Assembly: GCA_958295665.1 (NCBI GenBank)
Contig: OY282558.1
Location: forward strand, 49,297,389-49,361,388
Source of the DNA: Tipula vernalis
Taxonomy: Eukaryota; Arthropoda; Insecta; Diptera; Tipulidae
DNA: 64,000 bases
Direction: 5' to 3'
Position 1 is the stretch's first letter, and each line of letters opens with the position of its first letter. The notes under the pieces were generated by a model that was given only the letters and a program-made list of their open reading frames with translations, was not told the origin of the DNA and made no database searches. This document shows, piece by piece, positions 56,152 to 64,000 of this stretch. The translations under genes were made by a program, and so were the position numbers.

Positions 56152-57110
56152 TCAAAATTCTAGGTTCCGCTTTAATCCAGTAAAGGGTAATCTGCGTGAA
56201 TCAGACCAAAAATATTCGGCATCAATCTTTATTTCATCAAAAACCTCTAGATTGGGTTGCCATATTAGCCCTAAAGTCTTTATAACCTCGTTTTCGTCAA
56301 TATTTACAAACTGTTCGCGATATTGTTGCTCTATTTTATCCAATATCCTTTGATCATTGGAGCAGAATTTGCTCAACTTAAAACCGCCCTTCTCAAGGAT
56401 AGCCGAAGTTTGATGCAACATTTCACAAAGCGTTGACATCGAATTTGAACCGACCATCATATCGTCAACATAAAAATTTCGGCTCAGAACCGGGTTAGTT
56501 CCGGCCCTCATCTTCGACCAAACGAAATAGTGTCCTGATGGCCAGATAAGACCCAGCCGCTGTACCATAGGTCACCGTTCGCAATCTTAGGATACTGACA
56601 GACTCGTTCTCGTTTGGTCTGCACAGAATTAGTTGATAGTTATTGTCGGGTGACTCAATGCGAATCTGGCGATACATTTTTTGTATGTTAGCCGTCAGTA
56701 CATATCGAAACAGGCGGAAACGCAGCAAAATGATAAGGAGATCATCCTGTAATTTTGGACCCGAGTTTAAAATATCATTTAATGATACTCCGCTCGACGT
56801 TTTACAAGAAGCATCAAAGATAACCCTCAACTTCGTACTAGAGCTAGATGGTTTCTGCAGTTGCTCATATTAGGCGATAAATTCTTTATACATTGTTTAG
56901 CTGCCGGGTTCCGATCTAGTTTCTTTTCAAGATCAAGGAAGCGACGCATAACGATTCCTAACGAATGTCCGAGGCAGCATGGATTATTAGAAAACGGAAG
57001 CCGTACGACGTAACTACCATTCTGGCTACGGCTGATGTGTAGATTATAGTGTTTTTCACATTCTTGATCATGCGAATTTAGCTCGAGATCGCCTGGATGA
57101 GTCGATTTCC
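56152..57110 (-). pseudogene. BEL/Pao #2 reverse transcriptase, first catalytic Asp replaced
   Basis: The lead-in HYNLHISRSQNGSYVVRLPF and RFLDLEKKLDRNPAAKQCI occupy about 57060-56885. RT follows (56830-56495) with MRVIFDASCKTSSGVSLND and VLTANIQKMYRQIRI. In relatives, including BEL #1, the latter reads (V/A)DI(E/Q)KMYRQ, so the first catalytic Asp is Asn here. The active-site box NFYVDDMMVG is intact in the next frame (56568-56152), followed by KGGFKLSKFCSN and IKTLGLIWQPN. The segment after WSDSR runs into stops. The element could not have encoded a working RT even without the frameshifts. Confidence 0.87.
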
Positions 57111-57600
57111 CAACATTTTTTTTACCATGTCATTCAAACTGTGATCCAAATCACCCCCATTATCGACTTTCGAGCAAAGTAGCACTCGAGCCGACGATTT
57201 TCTGTTCAATGGGCCAATAACGGGCTAGTTGAACCCGAATCTAGATTGGCCTTTCAATAAAAAATCCCAGAAAAGCCCTGCTACAATCAGCATTTCAATT
57301 TGTTGAGGCCTAAAGAACAATAACACAACAACAACACTCCACCAAATACAGGGCCTCTATCTTACTTACGGTTTGCCCGGCGTTATCAACGAGGCAATAT
57401 TTAAGAAAGCGAAAACGTTCAACATCAGTGAGTTCACCCCTCCTCAATTACCATAAATTGGAACTCATTTTTAAAATCGAGCCAGTTGTGGTAATTTCCA
57501 GTAAATTTGGGAGGTTGCAGCTTCGAAAGTTTCACGGGCCTACTTGTCATATTATTCGTCGTGGATAAGGCTTCTTTTCCTCGATATACCCAATCAATAT

Positions 57601-58576
57601 TGCCTTGATGGATACGTATTGAGACTCAAATTTCATAAAGTATCTTGATCAGTCTCCTCGTCTTCACTTGAACCAACCTCCAATCTTTTTCACACAATTC
57701 TCACAAACTGTCAATATCTTTTATGTTGAGATACGATTCATGCCAGTATATGGGTGAAGTCGGACCAAAACATTTTTCGTGTTGGTTGAAAGTTGTGAAG
57801 TTTACAGATCTACTGGCTCCCAAAACTGACGCCTAGAGCTCCAGTCTGGGAATTGTTAGTGGACTGTATGGTGTCACCTTTCGAGAAAATCATTCCCAGT
57901 TGTTACCGTTTATCATCTATAGGAATGTTGACATCACATAATTTTGGCAGGACGGTGGTTCAATTAACCCATCTGTTATTCAGCATTTCCAGATATTTCG
58001 AATATCATCATAACCATTTGAAGCACCTCACCGGTTAAAATATCGTTTGTAGTTGATCGCCACAAAACTAACACTTTAGCTCTTTCTCCATCTCCATTTT
58101 CTCCGCTCATGTAAGCTTTATATTTTCACCATTTAACTTTGCACCCAGCGCTTAATAGCTGGCTGATCTTCAACCATTAACTTTCCTTTCCATTCCAAAG
58201 TTTTCTATTGTAAAAAACTCGTTATGCGATGATGTGATGATGAGATCCAAACACTGTCCATCCAGGGGGTTCAGCAACGTGGCTTTCCAAGCTGCCAGTG
58301 TTGTATTCCAAGAAAGATTCTAGATTTGCCTCCAGTCGAGTTGTGCATTCCTGGTCCACAATTGTACATTTTTTCAGGACGCTATACCTTTAATGTTTGT
58401 GTGATTTCTTCATCAATCATAATAAAGAATAAGCCTTCATCTAAAAATTGCTTAGGGTGACTCAGAAGCGGAACTTCCTTAAACGATAACTGGCACGAAT
58501 CAGAATAAAAGCTTCATCGAAACTAGCGCTTGTGTTGGCCATTATTTCAAGGTGATTAGATGTACCTAGCTATGCA
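57601..58576. other. Possible BEL #2 gag N-terminus/leader, not resolved
   Basis: By position this should hold the N-terminal gag and leader of BEL #2 on the minus strand. No frame longer than about 60 codons or diagnostic motif was seen. Confidence 0.3.
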
Positions 58577-58628
58577 GTTGCTCTCTCTCTGTCTCTCTCT
58601 CTCTCTGTCTCTCTCTCTTTCTCTCTAT
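58577..58628. repeat. (CT)n microsatellite with CTGT interruptions
   Basis: About 50 bases of ctctct with interspersed ctgtct and ctttct units. Confidence 0.95.
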
Positions 58629-60638
58629 TACCTTATCTTTATCCCGGAATCCTGTCCCTCTTTCAAGTGAATGTGTCGCTGTGTAGTAACCCAAGGCTCA
58701 ACAAATTGTTTCAGTATACTCGAATGATGTATAGCCGATGTTTCAGATTCTTCCTGGGTTTCAGATTATTTTCATTTTGGAATATTGTTATGAGATTGGT
58801 GTTAACCAAACTGCCACTCTTAGTAATTTGAACACAGTATGCCCGAGACCCACCATATCCTCTTCCAAGACACTAAACAGTAGAACTGTGGGTATACCAT
58901 TACCTTTGGGTGCTTGATTGTAGCACCTGGAATTCGCACACTTGTGGCATGATTTTATTTTTTGCCGGATTCTTCATCATTAAGTTTGAATTTCTTACGA
59001 CTGTGACTTGCGCTCGCAGTCTGATGTTTTCGGATGGATGACAATGGATTGTTGGATGTAAGTTTCATTACAAGATTGGTATTTTAGCATCTATGTTTCA
59101 TTCAAGCATAAACCATGCCTCCGGGTTGAGATCGTATCATAATGGTTGTATACGATGGAAGTGATTTTTGCCTTTGGGCATGTGGGAAATAAATCTTTCA
59201 GGCAATTTCAGGTTTATCATATAATCATGGAAGTAGAAACAGCAAGAGGTCATACACAACGGTTACCTGTTGAACTTTGCACACTTAACTTACCCTGGGT
59301 AGTGCGAATATTTTATTGTGTCCTGATATAATTACACTTGCTGATTTCTCCTGCCTCATTGTATTTATATTTGACTAAGGTTAAGGTAAATGAATGCCAA
59401 CTTTGGTATATACATATAAGCTCAGGACCGTCTCACAAGTTAAACGAAAGGATTCGGTATCGGAGGATTAGTGTCTTTATGTAGAATCTTAGTTTAGTAG
59501 TTTTCCGCAAAATATTTTACAAAACCAGGTCACACAAACCTGTTTAATTTTTTCTAATTTGGCGATAAAATTGTCGACTTGAAAACTCGAGAAACCTCAA
59601 ATAGTGTTGATAAAATCAATTCAAAATCAATTCTCGAAAATCTCAAATGATCTCGAAAGTATCGAATAACATCTAAAATCTTGCAAGTAATACTTCGATT
59701 TGGAGCTGACAATCCGTGAAATCGGCAAATATACAGATCTTCAAACCGAGACGAAATCGCTCTTGAATATTTTAAAGGGCAAACTCAATATACCGCCAGG
59801 TACAACTCGTATAGTCTCGAATTAGTTTGAACACGAATAAAATCTAAGTAAAATGTCGAAAAACTTTGATAACTTGAATTATGTAGTTATTTCAAACACT
59901 ATAAAGCAAAAAGGATGGAAGTCAAAATCAATATTCCGAGTCTTCAAACAATTCAAATATCTCGAATAATGTGAACGTTAAGCAACTCAATGCTGTATAC
60001 CACTTAACACCAAGTAAATCTCGAAAACTGACTGACAAACGCTAAAATGCATTACACTACTCAGACGATAGTCCGCAGACTTTTAGCCTACTTCCAGTAA
60101 AACATATTGCGGACTGCAGAATTAAATTTTGTGAACGCAACACTGCAAAACCTGTGTAGTTAACTGAATGCACCAAAAGAGATTAAATTCTATCAACCAA
60201 AGGGCATAGTGAGTATTGCGGCCGTTCCAAGTTTCAGTGCTGTTAATCCAAGTTTCATTGCTCTGTTTATTTTGAAAATTTGTCGGGAATATGCAAAAAA
60301 TTAAAATACGAATTGAAATATTTTTGTTCGTTTTTTGCCTATGTGGGAAATTTTCTGTATGAACAATTTTCGATGTGCACTTTTTTCTATGTGCGCACAC
60401 ATAAAGCCCTTTTATCAACAAGATACTAAACTGGCTCTAAGACTGAAGCAGGAGCAATCAGAAGCAATAATTAGAAGTCGTAGTGCAGCCGGAAATACCT
60501 AAGCTCTGCAATTACGCGACAAAAGCAATAACCTCATCAACTAAAACTACATATACTCTCTCAAAGTCAGCATTTGTATACGTAGTAGCCAGCTTAGCCG
60601 CCAATTCCATTATATGGTAATATGGGAAGACCAGATTA
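58629..60638. other. Spacer, nothing recognised
   Basis: Two kilobases without a supported gene or repeat array. Short phrases with tcgaa and ctcgaaa recur at 59560-60010 but do not form a regular tandem. Confidence 0.5.
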
Positions 60639-60965
60639 ATGGTTTCCATAACGAAAGACACCAGAGAAAAGTATTTGACTCTACTAATTTGGTGTCAAGA
60701 GGGCAACTTAGCAAAAGACGTGTTGAAGAAAGCCAACGTCAAAACGTCATCAGCGAGGCATTTTCGCGAAAATTCTTTTATTAATGGTGTTGTTTTCAAG
60801 GTTGAAGGGCTGAAAAGAATGGCAATAAAGAAACCAACGAAGAGGTTGAGTTCACAGAATTATAGTCATCATTTCCAGGGTGCTGGAATTACAAGAAGAC
60901 CGACCCAAAGAGAATGGGTTTACAAAGTCAGACAGCAAAACGGAAACAACAGTAGGTTAGGTTAG
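60639..60965 (+). other. 108-codon open frame, unrecognised
   Basis: The frame starts MVSITKDTREKYLTLLIWCQ, is Lys/Arg-rich (KRMAIKKPTKRL), and ends inside the TTAGG-type repeat. I recognise no family. It has no clear promoter or splice signals and may be chance, so it is listed only because it is the longest frame in an otherwise empty 2.4 kb stretch. Confidence 0.2.
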
Positions 60966-60974
60966 GTTAGGTTA
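60954..60974. repeat. TTAGG-type pentamer repeat at a LINE 3' end
   Basis: About four units of TTAGG (gtaggttaggttaggttagg) lie directly at the 3' boundary of the minus-strand LINE, forming its tail as TAACC repeats in the element's sense. Confidence 0.85.
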
Positions 60975-61068
60975 GAGTGGCTGCTATCGCACACTTAGGC
61001 CAATAGTGGCCCATTGTGATACCACAGGATCTTATCTCCCCTTTATTTATTTATTTATTTATAGTATT

Positions 61069-61386
61069 TTATAACCCATGAAACCATCCAGTGCTACTTA
61101 TGTAGCGTAAAATATCTCGTACTCCACAGTTCGTGAGTTCCGTAAGGCTGTCCATACCGTACACACCCAAGTATTTATGTCTTCTGTATGATAGTGCCGG
61201 ACACGAGCATAGGAAGTGATCTATAGTCTCTTCCTCCTCCTCGTCCATGCAACTTCTACAAAAATCATTTGTCTGTAGACCCAGGCTCCTCGCGTGTTCC
61301 CCAAAAAGGCAGTGTCCTGTCAGTATCCCTAAGACCAATCCTAACTCTCGTCTTCCCAGGGATATCAGTGCCTTGGAGCGCCGCAA
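61069..61386 (-). pseudogene. LINE ORF2 C-terminal zinc knuckle
   Basis: The frame reads RRELGLVLGILTGHCLFGEHA, then SLGLQTNDFCRSCMDEEEEE and TIDHFLCSCPALSYRRHKYLG, with the Cys/His knuckle (C..C...H...C) that follows RNase H in I/LOA/R1-group elements. It closely matches the fragment at 18001-18300. The final stretch (GVRDILRYISSTGWFHGL, then stop) looks like the true C-terminus, since a 3' untranslated region of about 90 bp and the tail follow. The joining RNase H part lies in another frame. Confidence 0.85.
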
Positions 61387-61637
61387 GTCCAGTTTTTGGC
61401 CAAACCTGTTTTGCTACCCTGCACGAGAGAGTGTTGGTCCATCTCTCATTTGTCAAGGTGATTGCCTTTTACTGAGCGCTATAGGCCTCCCCAGACCTGC
61501 CCTTTCCGTCAGCATCTGGAGAGTCGTACCGTACCAAGCTAGTTCGTCCACCCCGAAGTTCTCCGTGATGTCCGAGTGACCAGGGACCCAGATTATCTGG
61601 ATACTTAAATACTCGCTCATCTCCTCAGATAAACCGC

Positions 61638-62270
61638 CTATAGTGACCTGACCGCCGCCTTACTGTCCGCATAAATTGCGATATCTCTTACTGATACCAC
61701 ATTATGCTTCAACCATGTCACGACTTCCCGGATCGCCACCACTTCAGCTTGGTACACGCTGCAGTAGTCAGGAAGACGAACAGAAATATTAACATTAAGC
61801 TTCTCACAGAAGACTCCGGCTCCTACCTCACAATCTAGCTTAGAGCAGTCCGTGAAAAATTGCACTGCCTCGTTTTTCTAGTATTGATCCGCCCCTCCAG
61901 GATTCCATAGAAGGACAGACGGTCCAGAACCCTTTATCGAAGCACAAGGTTAGTATAACATAATCTAGATTCACCAGTTCATCCCTTAGTGATCCAACTA
62001 TCGTCGAGTGCCCCACCGCCTCCGTCTTTACGGTATTAAAGGCACCTTCAATATCGAGGAATGAGACCATACAGAACTTCTGCGAGTAAATTGACTTCTC
62101 AATTGTGCGTACCAAAGCATGCAAGGATGTGTCCACCGACCTCCCTTTACAGTACGCATGCTGTGACATTACCCAATTGCTGGGTTCAATTTTTGATCGT
62201 ATAAGTACATCCACCATCCTTTCCAATGTTTTCAGGAGAAAGGATGATAGAGTTATAGGCCTCAGGTACT
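61638..62270 (-). pseudogene. LINE RT (middle) and RNase H
   Basis: From 62270 the frame reads LRPITLSSFLLKTLERMVD, SNWVMSQHAYCKGRSVDTSL and FCMVSFLDIEGAFNTVKTEAV, where the first RT catalytic Asp is LDIEGAF. A large deletion then removes the RT active site (F/YADD) and thumb and jumps to the pre-RNase H segment (FDKGFWTVCPSMESWRGGS). RNase H begins QFFTDCSKLDCEVGAGVF, where family members have YTDGS. It continues VYQAEVVAIREVVTWLKHN and IAIYADSKAAVRSL with the central Asp. A frameshift near 61850 separates the two halves. Confidence 0.85.
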
Positions 62271-62932
62271 GTTGGATCCCAACCGCAACAACCTGGAATG
62301 AAGAAGAAAAATGCACAAAGAATCGTTATCAACACGAAATCTGTAATGCACTTACCTAATCATTGTCATACAGTAATGTCGAACACGATAACGTAGATTT
62401 TGTAGATTCACCTAAAATATTATAAGAATAATTAGAAGTAATGAACTAAATATGTAATTGTGTTAAAACTTACCGTAAAATATTGCATCCAGCTGATATT
62501 TTTCCATTTGTTATTTATTTACGTCTGTCAAAATTGTACGGCAAGACAAACATAAACATGTAATAGATTATACCAATTACATTTAGGCTTAGTCCATTAA
62601 TTGTAGATGGTACGTTGGCAACCATGATTTCGTGGTGGTTAAAAATTGTGAATATGATTTTTTTTGGTATGTGTAGTAGAAAAAAAAGTATTGTAAAAGG
62701 CATTGTGGTTTAGAATCTTGCGCAAACAACTTGTGTTCTATTATATATAAACATTAAATTTTATAAATTGTTAAAATATATTGTTTCAATTTTTAATAAA
62801 GTAAATCATCCCAAAACCTAAAGTCGTCGCCGGTCAGATAATACTACGTGGGAAAATCGTCGCTGGAAAAATATACGTTGCTGGTCTGGGACATTATAGT
62901 CGCGGAAATCGTCCCAGTAAAATACAGGTACT
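62263..62932. mobile_element. 654-bp noncoding DNA element with 8-bp TSD
   Basis: The octamer caggtact occurs at 62263-62270 and 62925-62932, immediately flanking 62271-62924. Without the insert and one octamer, the LINE RT frame joins perfectly (PK, YL, RPITLSS), which proves the boundaries. The right part of the insert carries aaaatcgtcgctgg and gcggaaatcgtccc repeats. The termini (GTTGGATCCC left; TATTTTACTGGGAC as the reverse complement of the right) share only a TGGGA-like core. 8-bp duplications are typical of hAT elements, but the ends do not show a hAT consensus, so superfamily is open. Confidence 0.85.
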
Positions 62933-63173
62933 TCGGATAAACATGCAAGCTTTTCCCCGCTTTCGGAATGAAGACCACCTTGACCTCCGTCCGTTTGCTA
63001 GGAATATAGACAAATTTCAGACATCCTCTAAAGATCATCTCCAGCCAGGGAAGGATGACTGCCAAGTTCCTCTGGATCTCCGCTGGTATAATCCTATCTG
63101 GGCCAGCCGATTTATAAGGCTTAAACCCGTTCATTGCCCATGCGATCCGTTCCCTATCCATGATGCCCTCCAT
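62933..63173 (-). pseudogene. LINE RT N-terminal part
   Basis: The frame reads IMDRERIAWAMNGFKPYKSAGPD, then EIQRNLAVILPWLEMIFRGCL and TEVKVVFIPKAGKSLHVYPK, the start of the RT domain in I/LOA/R1-type ORF2 (family pattern 'A...FKP.KSAGPDGI.P', 'W....V.FIPKAGK'). It stops at the inserted DNA element and continues beyond it at 62270. Upstream, leader-like sequence begins within about 50 bp, so the endonuclease and ORF1 are absent. Confidence 0.87.
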
Positions 63174-63199
63174 TTCTATTGAAGGTATTTCTCGATGAG

Positions 63200-64000
63200 C
63201 CCTCGGTTCCGTCGAGTCATCGAGGCTTCCCGGAAAGTGCGTATTTATTTCAAGCTACTCCCTTCCTTGTTGCTTCCCGGTTTTTGAAGAGTACCGGCCC
63301 CTATTTCTTTGATTTTGGTATCATTCATGCTATTCCCACGAGTATCGGAGAAACATGGGTCCACCTGTGCAGAGATCCATATACACAGGTAAGGCTAAAT
63401 ACAACTGGAGGTCGCCAGGTATCCAGAGGGCTCCGTTAGCGACTGGGCTTTGTTAAATGGGCCCCAGGCTAGTTGATCATCAGCACGGGTCGCTTAACAC
63501 CTTAATCCAGCGCATTTGGCTCGCTAGCATCCCGACCTTCCAGCACCCCCTTCCCGCCGCTCCACATTCTCTCTCTCATTCACCTATTCACATGGAGAGC
63601 CCAATCCAATGGGATCCATTCCATTCCCAGGGTCACCCGACCCCACTCATCACCCGCGGAGACTCCGGAGGTGCAGAGAGGACGTGACGCCCAGTCCGCC
63701 GTGGTTATTGGTCGATGGTTTGCTGGCACCATCCGTTCGCCTTTTCATGCTGGGCATCATAGGCACTCAGAATTTAATGAACTGAGGTTAACCACTCCCC
63801 AGTTCCCTGAAACTCTCCCACCAGCTGGACTGCGATTGGGGGCGGTTTATTTAATTCACCGCTAACCTACCTATAGATAGGCCGTCCACTATCCACCACC
63901 TGTGAGCCCCCCCCCCCCGATAGCTGCAGTACGCCACGGGGACCGTGCCCAATAGTAACACTGATTAATATTACTGGTTACAGGATAGCAATTAGTAAAT
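63200..64000 (-). other. LINE 5' leader-like sequence
   Basis: Positions 63338-63430 contain cacgagt, aggctaaatacaactggagg and ggtatccagagg in the same order as the LINE leaders at 1595-1690 and 29405-29515. The remainder to the window edge has higher G+C (C tract at 63909-63919). It has no supported gene, and the open frames at 63457-63865 look incidental. Confidence 0.55.

Larger units (their letters stand above)
54755..57600 (-). mobile_element. BEL/Pao retrotransposon #2, degraded
   Basis: The minus strand gives gag (DUF1759: QPPKFTGNYHNWLDFKNEF at about 57450-57520), protease tail (PQQIEMLIVAGLFWDFLLKG, about 57240-57300), RT, connection and integrase to about 54755. The order is canonical for BEL/Pao. 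Its sequence is clearly different from BEL #1 (DGRYVV-type versus NGSYVVRLPF lead-in, YVDDMMVG versus YVDDLLSG). Frameshifts and deletions occur throughout, and no LTRs were identified. Confidence 0.85.
60975..64000 (-). mobile_element. LINE (I/LOA/R1 group), internally deleted, with nested insertion
   Basis: On the minus strand this runs from a 5' leader (63960 or beyond to about 63200), directly into RT sequence (from 63173), then RNase H, C-terminal zinc knuckle and a TAACC-type tail. ORF1 and the endonuclease are missing between leader and RT. A 654-bp DNA element (62271-62924) splits the RT. The leader shares aggctaaata.aactggagg and ggtatccagag with the leaders at 1600-1690 and 29465-29515. 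It is probably the same or a close family, but the body is more diverged. The right limit is outside or at the window edge. Confidence 0.78.

Noticed and set aside
60954..60974. A true telomere
   Set aside because: Only about four TTAGG units are present, internal to the window and attached to a LINE end.
63457..63865. Overlapping short plus-strand frames in the G+C-richer right end
   Set aside because: They lie in LINE leader-like sequence on the opposite strand and resemble no protein family.

Overview
This window looks like a repeat-dominated (heterochromatin-like) stretch of an insect genome, probably a fly (Diptera). The evidence is high A+T content, one host gene with three very short introns (57-68 nt), and a set of elements typical of insects: BEL/Pao, Ty3/Gypsy with the insect-type CYGCG-like second zinc knuckle, RNase H-bearing LINEs of the I/LOA/R1 group with a DUF4780-type ORF1, a Helitron and a Helentron/mini-me-like element. 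The species is not determined. No bacterial feature, CRISPR array, rRNA or tRNA gene was seen.

Layout. 1-2036: 5' part of a minus-strand LINE. 2300-2850: an inverted, reordered repeat. 2850-7440: minus-strand BEL/Pao with gag, protease tail, RT, RNase H and integrase, all broken. 8257-14851: a palindromic foldback transposon with 9-bp target duplications, split by a minus-strand Gypsy (8973-14715) whose LTR is itself palindromic and whose two ends are in opposite orientation. 16345-16965: LINE 3' end. 16971-17589: 124-bp tandem repeats. 18331-20440: satellite of 181-bp and 131-bp units. 22.1-23.6 kb: two convergent LINE fragments. 26.5-30.4 kb: satellite with a 459-bp higher-order unit, holding an internally deleted LINE with clear target duplications. 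32.6-38.4 kb: plus-strand Gypsy whose pol is interrupted by a tandem Helentron-like element carrying long (CAGACTGA)n tracts. 40.08-43.375 kb: very A+T-rich 81-bp satellite.

44296-46500 (minus) is the only convincing host gene. Its four exons join into an uninterrupted 671-codon reading frame for a POT/SLC15-type peptide-transporter relative that has lost the family's proton-coupling motif. To its right lie two nested Gypsy remnants of opposite orientation (46.7-49.4 kb), a LINE fragment (49.8-50.3 kb), a Helitron lacking its HUH segment (52.0-54.3 kb), a second BEL/Pao remnant (54.75-57.6 kb), and a LINE (61-64 kb) interrupted by a 654-bp transposon with 8-bp target duplications. That LINE ends in TTAGG-type pentamers.

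Apart from the transporter, almost every protein-coding stretch is a decayed transposable element. The layers of insertion (LINE in satellite, Gypsy in foldback, Helentron in Gypsy, DNA element in LINE) give a relative history of the locus. Frames, splice joins and family calls were made by eye from the sequence; no database search was run.
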